The position numbers and the translations under genes were made by a program. From assembly GCA_034096865.1 (NCBI GenBank), contig JAWQFJ010001870.1, positions 1-31,119 of the forward strand: a stretch of 31,119 nucleotides of DNA. Direction: 5' to 3'. The notes beneath the pieces were generated by a model. It did no database searches. It was not told the DNA's origin and saw only the letters and a list, made by a program, of their open reading frames with translations. Positions 24,101 through 30,110 of this stretch are shown here, one piece after another. This stretch comes from Theodoxus fluviatilis (taxonomy: Eukaryota > Mollusca > Gastropoda > Cycloneritida > Neritidae). Each line of letters starts with the position of its first letter. The first letter of the stretch is position 1.

Positions 24101-26164
24101 CGCCACGCCCTCGCCCCACTGCAACCAAGCCCAGAGAGGAGTCATCATCATCTTCCTCCTCCTCTTCTTCGGGCTCCCCCTCCCCTCCTCCCCAGTCCCG
24201 ACCCAGCCAGTCCCTGAGAAACGCCCCGCCCCCTCCCAACAGAGCCAAACCAGCTCGGAAGTCGTCCTCCTCTTCCTCGGACTCGTCCTCGGACTCACCC
24301 GCCCCGATGAAGCGAAGAGCCAGTGGCTCATCCTCCCCCACTCCCCCTCCACCCAAGCGCAGGCAGGAGGCCCCAGCACGCAGAACACCAGATGGAGAGC
24401 GCAGGGGAATCGGCTCTCCTCCAGGCCGTCCCGGTCGCCGCAGAGACTCTTCCCCCTCTCCTCACCTAGCACCCCAGTCCCGGGACCGCCACCGGTCACC
24501 CGTGGGGGTTGGTAGGGGCAGGCAGAGCAGCCCCGTGAGGAGGCGACCCCCCTCCTCGGGCAGCTCCTCCGCCTCCCCCTCTCCCCCACGCCCTGTGCAA
24601 CCTGCCAGGAGGTCCCGAGGCGAGCGTGAGAGTGGGTCGGGGGGCTACCGGGACGACCCAGAGAGCCGCAATGTGATGAAGATGCAGCTGCAAGTGAAGG
24701 GGTCACCCCCACAGCGCGGCAGGGCAGGCTCCGACTCCAGCCCTGAGCCCCCACGCAGGAGGCGGCCATCACGCGACTCCCACAGCCCTGAACCTCCACC
24801 CCCTGGGGTGGACCCCAATGATGTGCCAGGCTTGCTGCCACGTCAAGATGTGTGGGAGGAGGAGGGAACGCCTTACCAGCGCGTGGTGATGACAAGGGAA
24901 AAGCCCGAGGCAGACGCATCGGTGAAGAAGGAAAGGCCAGAGGCAGACGCCATGGTGAAGAGGGAAAAGCCCAACTGGGACCTTGCTCCCGGCAAGCGAA
25001 GTGCCAGTCCCCAAGAAAATGGGGAGAACCTGAAAAAGAAAGCCAAAGTGGAGAAAGATGCAGAGGGCTCAGATTCAGAGGTGAGTTCTCCTTGATTCCA
25101 TCGTTAGATGACTCCACCTCGTCTGTGCACTGATCCATTGCATGCGATTCACTGACGGTGTCTGTTGTGGAAGTCAGTCATGATGTGTTACAAAGTTGGC
25201 AGCATTCCATTTCAGTGCAACAGGCAATGGAGGCCTAGCTATGCCTTGGAGTCTGTAGACAAGTGCTGGTGGAAAAGACCCTCTGTGATAAGAGGGGAAG
25301 GAAGCAGACATTGAATTCTGGAGGAAGTCTTGTCTCTTGAGATTCCAATTCAGTTGATGCTCTCATCTGGTCTTCAGATGTGCCGATACTGAGGTATTGA
25401 ATGTTCTTGCATTGCATCGGTTAGTGCTGAGTGGAACTGTTTGCAGTGACTGTTGAAAGTCAATAGCTGTGAGCTGCTTGAGGTGATTGTTGACTTACTG
25501 AAAAGTCTACTTCTCTCCTTCCATAGGACTCGGACTCAGACTCGACAGCAAAGAAGAAAAAGAAAAAGAAGGACAAGAAGCATAAGAAGCACAAGAAGCA
25601 TAAGAAGCACAAGCACAAGAAGGACGTGAAGGACGAGCAAGGGGAGGTAAGTTGACAGGACGGATGCAGTGGACTGGATGGTTGACTGCATGGCACATGT
25701 GCACAGGCAGGTCAAGTTGGTGGTTGAGAGTAGAAGGTGGGGAAAGTGTGTGGTGCATAGTGAATGACTCGTTCAACATGGAGAAATTTGGGTAAATAGT
25801 GTGTGTGTGTGTGTCTGTCTGTGTGTGTGTGTGTGTGTGTGTCTGTCTATGTTTGAAAGGGGAACGTTACTGATTTAGCTATGATTAGTCATCAGGAAAA
25901 GTTGCACCCTGAGGTAGCCGTGGTCCCTAGCCTCAGCCAGAATTCCTGCCAGACAATGGTGTTGTTTCATGGAGAGATGTGAAGCATTAGTCAGTTTTGT
26001 TAATATGGAAGGTGCAATATAGATGGGCAAGGACTGTAGGGTACATGGGAGGAAGATGCCCAGATGTATGGAAGTAGAGGCTGCATACGCTGCAGGCAGC
26101 CTCATGTGTGTGTGTGTGGATGCATGTGTGTGTGTGGATGCATGTGTGTGTGTGTGTGTGGATG

Positions 26165-26198
<34 letters not shown>

Positions 26199-26301
26199 AC
26201 CATATGAATGTGTGTGTAAGAGTGGATGGATGTGTGTGTGTGTGTGAGACCATATGAATGTGTGTGGGCATGCGTATGTGTTGTGTGTGTGTTCTGTGTT
26301 C

Positions 26302-26332
<31 letters not shown>

Positions 26333-26628
26333 ACATGCATGTGTGTGAGAGTTTATGAATGTGTATGGGCATGTGTGTATGTGTGCATGTGTGTGTGTGT
26401 GCATGTGTGTGTGTGTGTGTGTGCATGGTAACAGAAGGGGAAAATGCAATAAACAGTGAGACAGGAATGTAGAAATGTATACTGGGGTAGGAAGACACCA
26501 TATTTTCTCTCTTCCTCCAGGCTGCCTGGGAGAGCGGGGAGGCGGAGAACCTGGAGGAACTGGAGCGACAGCTGCGCGAGAAGGCGCTCATGTCCATGAA
26601 GGCCAAGGCCGCTGCCCTGGCCGAGTAG
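2864..26628 (+). CDS. SRRM1: SRRM1 (SRm160) splicing coactivator, 12 exons, 5' partial
   Basis: Join of 2864-2953, 5641-5763, 8912-9082, 12599-12717, 14422-14574, 15741-15890, 16488-16694, 17412-17508, 19771-19910, 23913-25080, 25527-25646 and 26521-26628. The total is 2646 nt, i.e. 881 codons plus TAG, with no internal stop. All introns are GT-AG and the phases are mutually consistent. The encoded protein has an N-terminal PWI domain followed by RS, Pro/Ser-rich and Lys/His-rich low-complexity segments, which is the SRRM1 architecture (vertebrate proteins are about 900 residues). In other animals SRRM1 is a nuclear-speckle protein that bridges SR proteins and snRNPs at exonic enhancers and influences 3'-end processing; here that is inferred from family membership. 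The first codons (MDAGFFR-like in vertebrates) are missing and no exon encoding them was found in 1-2863. Splice sites are predicted, not confirmed by RNA. Confidence 0.95.
3152..3188. repeat. (GT)n microsatellite
   Basis: GT tract inside the intron between exons a and b. Confidence 0.95.
3700..5612. repeat. large minisatellite, 33/28-bp units
   Basis: Around 50 tandem units with a core GGATGTTTCCATGTAA (variant GGACATTTCCATGTAA) linked by GGGTGCTGTGCTGTGAT (33-bp form) or a shorter link such as GTGTGCTGTGAT (28-bp form). The regular 33-bp units occupy about 3886-4930; the 28-bp form dominates about 4990-5560. The flanks, including 3465-3700, are degenerate. It lies wholly within the intron that splits the PWI domain. 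Because 33 is a multiple of three, long spurious ORFs with an 11-residue period appear on both strands. Confidence 0.95.
5641..5763 (+). CDS. SRRM1: SRRM1 exon b: PWI motif exon
   Basis: Residues 31-71. This exon carries the signature Pro-Trp-Ile at about residues 43-45 (KPWIAQRI), followed by the helix with LLGLEDDVVVEFVYNQLEE. The PWI fold is a four-helix bundle that binds nucleic acid and splicing partners in SRRM1 and related factors. It is flanked by tttgcag and gtaggt; 123 nt, phase 0/0. It lies directly after a 1.7-kb minisatellite that fills most of the preceding 2687-nt intron. Confidence 0.95.
5764..6644. other. intron sequence without recognised elements
   Basis: No exon or repeat family recognised; a short GACA microsatellite occurs near 6192-6207. 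Confidence 0.5.
6645..7432 (+). mobile_element. AGGTCA-rich interspersed repeat, copy 1
   Basis: About 790 bp, from TTTTGACTCACATGCGAAGC to GCATGTGAGTCGTATGGGCT and CCCTTCTTG. GACTCACATGC near the left end and GCATGTGAGTC near the right end form subterminal inverted repeats. It contains at least six intact AGGTCAAGGTCA or complement motifs (6831, 6994, 7150, 7345 reversed, 7371, 7388). Collinear copies lie at 14703 and 19985. No transposase ORF is present, so it is probably a non-autonomous DNA element of unknown superfamily. Confidence 0.75.
7620..7925. repeat. 41/37-bp tandem repeat
   Basis: About eight units of the type TGATTGATATAGTTTTCACACCAACTCTATTGATTAC (first two units 41 bp, later about 37 bp). 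Each unit holds a TGATTGAT-like and an inverted ATTGATTA-like word. Confidence 0.9.
7971..8129. repeat. 40-bp tandem repeat
   Basis: Four units of GGAACTATTGCCTGATGAAA + GCTCTGTGTAGTGAAACGCT, starting at 7971, 8011, 8051 and 8090. Internal to the intron between exons b and c. Confidence 0.9.
8130..8911. other. intron sequence without recognised elements
   Basis: No additional exon or repeat family recognised up to the acceptor of exon c. Confidence 0.5.
8912..9082 (+). CDS. SRRM1: SRRM1 exon c: end of PWI domain
   Basis: Residues 72-128. It begins FPDPKEMQINLTGFLN and ends KKEEIKQRQ, completing the PWI domain and entering the charged helix. The INLTGFLN and ELW.LLLSAQ.NI.GIP motifs are strongly conserved in SRRM1. 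Acceptor ctctccag, donor gtaggg; 171 nt, phase 0/0. Confidence 0.95.
9083..10401. other. intron sequence, mostly unassigned
   Basis: No exon seen. A short GATACAAGATACTTTATTG stretch near 9382 could be a retroelement 3' tail but is too short to call. A (GA)n tract lies at about 9511-9529. Confidence 0.45.
10402..10713. repeat. direct duplication, ~130 bp, offset 186 bp
   Basis: 10402-10530 and 10588-10713 share cagcagcaaatct, tcttcaagtacaccaa, tatgagcttcagaataact, and ttcatagaagtcattaac through agcaagcgg, with small differences. This is a local segmental duplication in the intron. Confidence 0.85.
10714..11640. other. AT-rich intron sequence, unassigned
   Basis: No exon or known family recognised. 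11090-11640 is strongly AT-rich. Confidence 0.5.
11640..12425 (-). pseudogene. non-LTR retrotransposon ORF2 fragment (RT C-terminal part)
   Basis: On the minus strand, from 12425 downward, broken frames read KLKLNDSKTEALLVGG, then the LGVMFD-like start of a segment with HVNKVCQLAYYKLRKIS, SLVLSRLDYGNSLLAG and LQKVQNADVRLV, and then a second segment ending WNSLPF with SQFKTSLKTHMF. This is the C-terminal reverse-transcriptase region of CR1/L2/Jockey-type LINEs. Frames change at about 12260 and 11950, and everything 5' of the thumb region is absent, so it is a dead, 5'-truncated copy in antisense orientation within the host intron. Confidence 0.85.
12599..12717 (+). CDS. SRRM1: SRRM1 exon d: charged helical linker
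   Basis: Residues 129-168. It starts AEQERIQASLKRHEEQIKEA and runs into ERRERDKSPDH. This is the highly charged, probably helical segment that follows the PWI domain. Acceptor gctttcag, donor gtaggc; 119 nt, so it ends at phase 2 (AG carried to the next exon). Confidence 0.92.
12718..13424. other. intron sequence with GT-rich tract
   Basis: Contains a compound GT/GA microsatellite at about 13037-13128; otherwise nothing recognised. Confidence 0.6.
13425..13697. repeat. 54-bp tandem repeat
   Basis: Five units with GAAAGTTCAACATGTGAGAG, GACGTGAGTGTAGAGCCATA and GGAAAGGTGAG; starts at 13425 and 13479, then about every 54-57 bp (one unit carries an extra TTG). Confidence 0.92.
13955..14182 (+). 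pseudogene. LINE ORF C-terminal scrap with C2H2-like end
   Basis: In frame from about 13955, the reading is RWETLTADSSTWRQLTLAGT, a diverged charged stretch, then SEFGLQSHMRRH and stop. The WETL..D...WR element and the (E/I)GLQSHMR.H ending are characteristic of C-termini of mollusc non-LTR retrotransposon ORFs. Only this tail survives, with most zinc-ligand cysteines displaced. A tttgcag just upstream mimics a splice acceptor. Confidence 0.6.
14230..14336. repeat. (GA)n and GT microsatellites
   Basis: GA tracts at 14230-14250 and 14316-14336 separated by GT-rich sequence, shortly before exon e. Confidence 0.9.
14422..14574 (+). CDS. SRRM1: SRRM1 exon e: first RS cluster and acidic/lysine stretch
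   Basis: Residues 168-219. The carried AG plus the first T gives Ser, then SSRRGRSRSRSPK, then alternating Glu/Lys (EAEEEKSPK through DDKSDDKENV). Acceptor ctccgcag, donor gtgagt; 153 nt, phase 2 maintained. The RS-dipeptide cluster is the type phosphorylated by SR-protein kinases. Confidence 0.9.
14703..15529 (+). mobile_element. AGGTCA-rich interspersed repeat, copy 2
   Basis: Collinear with the copy at 6645, from TTTTTGACTCACATGCAAAG to GTGAGTCGTATGGGCTTTGC and CCCTTCTTG, but more diverged. Intact AGGTCAAGGTCA motifs remain at 15212 and 15460; others have point changes (for example AGGTCAAGGTTG near 14896). Confidence 0.75.
15741..15890 (+). CDS. SRRM1: SRRM1 exon f: RS domain
   Basis: Residues 219-269. 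A Lys/Asp-rich stretch leads into RDRSRSRSRDRRKERSRSRD. Acceptor ctttgcag; the donor at tcaag/gtggga is weaker than consensus but is the one that preserves frame. 150 nt, phase 2 maintained. Confidence 0.9.
16488..16694 (+). CDS. SRRM1: SRRM1 exon g: RS/RRxSP repeats
   Basis: Residues 269-338. Repeats of the form RRHSPRRSSPRRRSPHRRGS, ending RRPEK. This matches the Arg-Arg-x-Ser-Pro repeats of vertebrate SRRM1. Acceptor gattcag; donor aagaa/gtacga. The donor is chosen because it keeps phase 2 into exon h. The reading frame stays open downstream through a 53-bp duplication but then has no SRRM1-like content. Confidence 0.85.
16701..16806. repeat. 53-bp tandem duplication at exon g donor
   Basis: 16701-16753 and 16754-16806 are identical except for one base (AAAGTTTGG versus AAAGATTGG). 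The duplication begins six bases after the predicted donor of exon g. It is recent, judged by near identity. Confidence 0.95.
16807..17411. other. intron sequence, purine-rich 3' part
   Basis: No exon recognised; 17170-17400 is purine-rich. Nothing repeat-like was identified. Confidence 0.5.
17412..17508 (+). CDS. SRRM1: SRRM1 exon h: Ser-rich segment
   Basis: Residues 338-370, TARSSSESGSSDSSGSHSPS then KGKKKSSSSSE. Acceptor ttgttgcag, donor gtacgg; 97 nt, converting phase 2 to phase 0. A second AG nine bases into the exon (17419-17420) would also be in frame and would drop three residues. Confidence 0.87.
17509..18091. other. intron sequence, unassigned
   Basis: Nothing recognised before the TTAA element. 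Confidence 0.45.
18092..19636. mobile_element. TTAA-bounded DNA element with GGGGGGACA termini (1545 bp)
   Basis: Left end TTAA + GGGGGGACATGGC; right end GCCGTGTCCCCCC + TTAA. The inverted termini match over at least 12 of 13 bases and TTAA is present on both sides, consistent with piggyBac or Kolobok target choice. The left 0.8 kb is very AT-rich; about 18840-19250 is CpG-rich and contains an internal tandem. No transposase ORF, so it is a non-autonomous element. Confidence 0.65.
19096..19190. repeat. short CG-rich tandem in TTAA element
   Basis: CGAAGTACGGTTCGGCCGTT followed by TCCGCC and CACTTCCGCC occurs twice, starting near 19104 and 19146. Confidence 0.8.
19771..19910 (+). CDS. SRRM1: SRRM1 exon i: conserved QQRR segment and poly-Ser
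   Basis: Residues 371-417. It contains DSGDDKTSPEKMSIQQRRNY, resembling the vertebrate SRRM1 block with VQQRRQYRRQ, then a run of nine Ser and DESD. Acceptor acttgcag. Two GT donors occur four bases apart (19907 and 19911). Only the second (TAG/gtggac) leaves phase 2, which exon j requires, so the end is set at 19910. Confidence 0.88.
20556..20628. repeat. 73-bp extra terminal unit with inverted ends
   Basis: Begins GGGCCTGTATGC and ends CTACACGGGCCC, with GGTTAGC..AAACGCG in the left half and AAACGCGGTTAGCT in the right half. It looks like a miniature Harbinger terminus stacked outside the main left arm that starts GGGCCTGCAGAC at 20637. Confidence 0.5.
20773..20832 (+). pseudogene. Harbinger transposase N-terminal scrap (left arm)
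   Basis: Reads FFRARQRRLLRRNWIFRNRV in one frame, then runs into the purine tract. It is the mirror counterpart of the start of the fragment on the minus strand at 22351. Confidence 0.6.
20830..21246. repeat. polypurine tract, (GGGGAGGA)n-like
   Basis: About 410 bp. 20830-20936 is G-rich with scattered T; 20937-21246 is almost pure G and A on the + strand (irregular GGGGAGG, GGAGGA, GGGGGAGG units). Many runs of four or more G could form quadruplexes or triplexes. Long Pro/Ser and Gly/Glu ORFs here are composition artefacts. Confidence 0.95.
21451..21790. repeat. ~140-bp inverted repeat
   Basis: 21451-21590 and 21651-21790 are inverted copies sharing (right-arm sense) TAGCTAAACACACACACGCT, AAGCTGTATATTGGGACACT, CATCCAAAGAAAATGTAAGC and CATTAATTTATCAAAGCTGT. 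The loop is about 60 bp. A third, directly oriented copy of the right arm lies at about 21880-22030. Confidence 0.9.
22162..22204. repeat. perfect 28-bp palindrome flanked by GGTGTCAG direct repeats
   Basis: 22170-22197 is a perfect palindrome, CAAAGATTATAGGT and its reverse complement, centred on GGTACC. GGTGTCAG occurs at 22162-22169 and again at 22197-22204. This looks like a tiny insertion with a 7-8 bp target duplication inside the transposase remnant. Confidence 0.9.
22166..22351 (-). pseudogene. PIF/Harbinger (HARBI1-like) transposase N-terminal fragment
   Basis: The minus strand from 22351 encodes 61 residues starting MAAVLFFRARQRRLLRRN, followed by FRDRTNPFDTYDDQEVF and KFRFRRPDILEL. 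The R.NPFD.YDD.E...KFRFRR..ILEL pattern is the N-terminal region of HARBI1-like transposases. The DDE catalytic domain is absent, and the frame ends just after a palindrome at 22170-22197. A DNA-transposon relic with no evidence of activity. Confidence 0.8.
22808..23590 (-). mobile_element. possible TTAA-class transposon remnant beside the assembly gap
   Basis: TTAA at 22808-22811 is followed by CTCATTCAAGGCGCAG and a CCTGCAATCGCAGG dyad, resembling the end described at 1469 (GTCCC + dyad + CAGG). On the minus strand, 23445-23167 holds an acidic ORF. The opposite terminus is not visible and may lie in the gap. Assignment is tentative. Confidence 0.35.
23167..23445 (-). pseudogene. acidic ORF, possible transposase N-terminus
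   Basis: 92 codons, starting MAAELESQHEVGEPVEIAIE, with an Asp/Glu/Ser-rich stretch (DPFHDDDDSGDF, SESEDESEAV) and ending in unrelated sequence (HCRLILIVTQD). Acidic N-termini of this type precede the catalytic domain in piggyBac-class transposases, but no catalytic sequence follows. It could also be a random or host-derived fragment. Confidence 0.3.
23598..23619. other. assembly gap (22 N)
   Basis: Run of N in the intron before exon j; the true missing length is unknown. Confidence 1.
23634..23817 (+). mobile_element. SINE-like interspersed repeat, copy 2
   Basis: Collinear with the copy at 1119: CCCCCTGTGG, GTGGGTCAGAATAGACCCAC, CTCCCTACATGATTCGTAAG, ACATAGCCTACAAAGGCTGA, TAGGCCGTAAAA, then CATTCATCCATCC. 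Confidence 0.6.
23913..25080 (+). CDS. SRRM1: SRRM1 exon j: large Pro/Ser/Arg-rich exon
   Basis: Residues 417-806 in one 1168-nt exon, C+G-rich compared with its introns. It starts SPWQRPSPPMRRSHD, followed by PPRR, SSSSSS, PPPPKRR and RRRPSRDSHSPEP blocks typical of the SRRM1 low-complexity region. Near residues 747-775 there is a tandem PEADA-x-VK-(K/R)-E repeat with two matches to the hydrophobic-K-x-E sumoylation consensus. Acceptor tctggcag, donor gtgagt; phase 2 to 0. Intrinsic disorder is expected. The size and single-exon structure parallel the large internal RS exons of the vertebrate gene family. Confidence 0.93.
25527..25646 (+). CDS. SRRM1: SRRM1 exon k: Lys/His tract
   Basis: Residues 807-846: DSDSDSTA, then a run of seven Lys, then repeated KKH units, ending KDVKDEQGE. 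A comparable poly-Lys/His tract occurs near the C-terminus of vertebrate SRRM1. Acceptor ttccatag, donor gtaagt; 120 nt, phase 0/0. It probably acts as a nuclear and speckle localisation signal (inference). Confidence 0.92.
25798..25852. repeat. (GT)n microsatellite
   Basis: GT tract with two TCTGTCT interruptions in the intron between exons k and l. Confidence 0.95.
26104..26426. repeat. long GT/GTGCAT compound microsatellite
   Basis: About 320 bp of GT runs with interspersed GGATGCAT, GAGACCATATGAAT (twice) and GCATGT. It ends about 95 bp before the exon l acceptor. Confidence 0.95.
26521..26628 (+). CDS. SRRM1: SRRM1 exon l: terminal coding exon
   Basis: Residues 847-881, AAWESGEAENLEELERQLRE followed by KALMSMKAKAAALAE and TAG. 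A predicted amphipathic helix (LEELE.QLREKAL) closes the protein. Acceptor cttcctccag follows a long GT-rich tract of about 320 bp in the preceding intron. Confidence 0.93.
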   Translation, partial: AAWESGEAENLEELERQLREKALMSMKAKAAALAE

Positions 26629-27125
26629 ATTCCCTTTCACTGGCAGCGACTGCTTTTTGGTCCAGCAGCTTGCCCCCTTCACCCCCCACCCCCTCATGAA
26701 CTGCCATCTGCCATGGCCTGTCTCTCCTTGAAGGCAGCACAGCCATGCCCATCCCGACCCGTTGTGACAGCACCAACTCAGTAGCGTCCTCTGTACTCCT
26801 TTCTAAGATGCAGGATGTGCAGGGAATTCCATTCAGTATTCAGTACTATTGCATGGAATTGGTAAGGGTTGTTTTTCCTTGTGGTGTTTCCTGTAATTTT
26901 AAAAGAATTCTATTGATGGAATTGACCGAAGTTGAAATACCTGTACTCATGTGTTTCTTTCACCCCACGCTGAACATTATTCTGGTTGCTGGATATTTAA
27001 TTCCTGCATTTCAGATTGGCTTCAAGTCCAGCCTGGATTTAGGAGCAAATATTTCAGTGCTGCTGTGGAATGCATTCTTTTCTATTTGTACAAATGTCGG
27101 AGATTGATTAAAACTTCAAAACCAT
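26629..27125 (+). other. SRRM1: SRRM1 3' UTR
   Basis: Non-coding sequence from the TAG to the presumed cleavage site shortly after the ATTAAA at 27107. No further SRRM1-like coding sequence occurs in it. The end is approximate. Confidence 0.7.
27107..27112 (+). terminator. polyadenylation signal ATTAAA
   Basis: ATTAAA lies about 480 nt after the stop codon. A GT/T-rich downstream stretch (ttgcttgtgtctc, tgtttgtttt) follows within 15-55 bases, which is the arrangement expected of an animal polyadenylation site. No AATAAA was found between the stop and this point. Confidence 0.7.
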
Positions 27126-28047
27126 CCAATTTGCTTGTGTCTCACTGCTTCCTGTTTGTTTTATTGCATCTTGTTTGTATTGGAATGAGGACAGTCACGT
27201 TTGGACAGCAGGTGAGGTATGATCTAAATGGAGTGCAATGCTTGTAGCAGGTACACTGACCATTCGACTCAAGGCTAAGCACCAAGGCCTTGACAGCATC
27301 AATAGTCTAGTACATGTACCCTGATTTGGGGAATGGAGCTTTGGTAAAAGGTCAACTTGTGAATTGTCATGCATCCATGTTGAGGTAAGTTCTTGTGGAT
27401 TTTCTAGAATTTTCATATAGTACACATAAACCTGATCCAATATAAATTGGATGAAAGTTCATATTGACCTTTGAACTCTATGCAGTCTTGTTTGACCTTG
27501 GACCAGAGGCAGAGAACTAGTCCATGTGTAGATTTTTTTCAGATCAAGCCACGTAAGACTTGGGCTTTCCAAAGCCACCTTGACCTGAAGTCACTAGACT
27601 GGACAGGATGGCTTCTGTGAAAATGGGGTCTGGCCCTGCACAGAACATAGCACTAGAATCGCAACACTTACAGACTGCTCGCGCAACATACAATGCTGCA
27701 CACAGACTGACACACACTGATCTTGTCCCATTCTATGAAGAGGCACAAGGTACAATGTAAGACCAATGTATTCCATATAACTTGTTCATCTTCAGAGTAG
27801 GGGTTTTTCATTGACACATTTCCTAAGACCACGCATCACGTCTTGTGAGGATGAAGAGGGTGCTGAAGGTTACAAGTACTCCTGGGCCTTCTACAACTGC
27901 TGTGGAAGTGCCAAGTCCCACAAGTCGGAGAAGATTGTCTTCTACACTTGTACCTTATCAAGCTAGTCCATAGGAAAAGCTTTGAAGAAATTAAAAATCT
28001 TATTTTCCCAACGGGAAGGTAATTCTTGCATTCAGTCTCTGTTAAAT
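27126..28047. other. intergenic sequence, unassigned
   Basis: No gene or repeat family recognised downstream of the SRRM1 polyadenylation site. Confidence 0.5.
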
Positions 28048-29342
28048 GATGAGAGTTCAATGCCGAGATAACCAGGCCCTAGATAGTGTGTACATCTGAT
28101 ACAAGGATGAGAGTTCAATGCCGAGATAACCAGGCCCTAGATAGTGCGTACATCTGATGCAAGGATGAGAGTTCAATGCCGAGATAACCAGGCCCTAGAT
28201 AGTGTGTACATCTGATGCAAGGATGAGAGTTCAATGCCGAGATAACCAGGCCCTAGATAGTGTGTACATCTGATGCAAGGATGAGAGTTCAATGCCGAGA
28301 TAACCAGGCCCTAGATAGTGTGTACATCTGATACAAGGATGAGAGTTCAATGCTGAGATAACCAGGCCCTAGATAGTGTGTACATCTCATGCAAGGATGA
28401 GAGTTCAATGCTGAGATAACCAGGCCCTAGATAGTGTGTACATCTCATGCAAGGATGAGAGTTCAATGCCGAGATAACCAGGCCCTAGATAGTGTGTACA
28501 TCTGATACAAGGATGAGAGTTCAATGCCGAGATAACCAGGCCCTAGATAGTGTGTACATCTGATACAAGTCATGCAAGGATGAGAGTTCAATGCCGAGAT
28601 AACCAGGCCCTAGATAGTGTGTACATCTGATACAAGTCATGCAAGGATGAGAGTTCAATGCTGAGATAACCAGGCCCTAGATAGTGTGTACATCTGATAC
28701 AAGGATGAGAGTTCAATGCCGAGATAACCAGGCCCTAGATAGTGTGTACATCTGATGCAAGGATGAGAGTTCAATGCCGAGATAACCAGGCCCTAGATAG
28801 TGCGTACATCTCATGCAAGGATGAGAGTTCAATGCCGAGATAACCAGGCCCTAGATAGTGTGTACATCTGATACAAGGATGAGAGTTCAATGCCGAGATA
28901 ACCAGGCCCTAGATAGTGTGTACATCTGATACAAGGATGAGAGTTCAATGCCGAGATAACCAGGCCCTAGATAGTGTGTACATCTGATACAAGGATGAGA
29001 GTTCAATGCCGAGATAACCAGGCCCTAGATAGTGTGTACATCTGATGCAAGGATGAGAGTTCAATGCCGAGATAACCAGGCCCTGGATAGTATGTACATC
29101 TGATACAAGGATGAGAGTTCAATGCCGACATAACCAGGCCCTAGATAGTGTGTACATCTCATGCAAGGATGAGAGTTCAATGCTGAGATAACCAGGCCCT
29201 AGATAGTGTGTACATCTGATGCAAGGATGAGAGTTCAATGCCGAGATAACCAGGCCCTGGATAGTATGTACATCTGATACAAGGATGAGAGTTCAATGCC
29301 GAGATAACCAGGCCCTAGATAGTGTGTACATCTGATACAAGG
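28048..29342. repeat. 58-bp minisatellite, 22 units
   Basis: Unit: GATGAGAGTTCAATGCCGAG, ATAACCAGGCCCTAGATAGT, GTGTACATCTGATACAAG. There are 22 units; two carry a 9-bp extension (TCATGCAAG), giving 67 bp. Variation is limited to a few positions (CCGAG/CTGAG, GATAC/GATGC/CATGC, GTGTG/GTGCG), indicating recent homogenisation. Confidence 0.97.
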
Positions 29343-29663
29343 ATCCCATACCCATGCTATTGGTGAGGGCACTTCTTTTGCAGTGTGTATCATTCAGGTG
29401 CACGGGGCGCTCTTACTTGGAAACTTTCAACGACTCTTGGACAGGGTGTCTGGCCCTAACCAAAGACAGAACTGGACACCTATGAGGGCAGTGACACCAA
29501 TGCGGTACCAGTAACCCTCTGTATGTCCGTGGGCCAGCACTGGGCTGGGGTCTTATCAGAGAGTGGAGTTGGGGCTGGTACCTGTCCATGTGTTGCAGTC
29601 GATTCTTGTCACTACGTCCTTGTAAAGAATCGTTAAAGATGGACCAGGGGATTGGTATTGAGC
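29343..29663. other. spacer between two arrays
   Basis: Unique-looking sequence between the 58-bp and 49-bp arrays. An ORF on the minus strand (29673-29413) has no recognised domain. Confidence 0.5.
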
Positions 29664-30110
29664 AGTCTGACACTTAAGTATTGGTATCAGTGTGTGTTAC
29701 ACCACTGTATGTAGTCTGACACTTAAGTAAGGGTATCAGTGTGTGTTACACCACTGTATGTAGTCTGACACTTAAGTAAGGGTATCAGTGTGTGTTAAAC
29801 TGCTGTATGTAATCTGACACTTAAGTAAGGGTATCAGTGTGTGTTAAACTGCTGTATGTTGTCTGACACTTAAGTAAGGGTATCAGTGTGTGTTAAACTG
29901 CTATATGTAGCCTGACAGTTAAGTATGGGTATCAGTGTGTGTTACACCACTATGTAGTCTGACACTTAAGTAAGGGTATCAGTGTGTGTTAAACTGCTGT
30001 ATGTAGTCTGACACTTAAGTATAAGTACCGGTGTGTGTTACACCACTGTATGCAGTCTGACACCTAAGTATGGGTATCGGTGTGACTGAGTTACATCACC
30101 GTATGTAGTG
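29664..30110. repeat. 49-bp minisatellite, 9 units
   Basis: Unit: AGTCTGACACTTAAGTAAGG, GTATCAGTGTGTGTTA, then CACCACTGTATGT or AACTGCTGTATGT. Units start at 29664, 29713, 29762 and so on. Two alternating endings define subtypes. Confidence 0.95.

Noticed and set aside
23873..25138. 421-codon ORF on the minus strand
   Set aside because: It is the shadow of SRRM1 exon j; the + strand reading has RS/PPPP content, correct splice phases and family resemblance.
25875..26606. 243-codon His/Thr-rich ORF on the minus strand
   Set aside because: It is a translation of the GT microsatellite (HTHTHT) overlapping the antisense of the last exon.
28048..29342. CRISPR-like regular repeats
   Set aside because: Units are head-to-tail with no unique spacers, and the genome is eukaryotic; it is a minisatellite.
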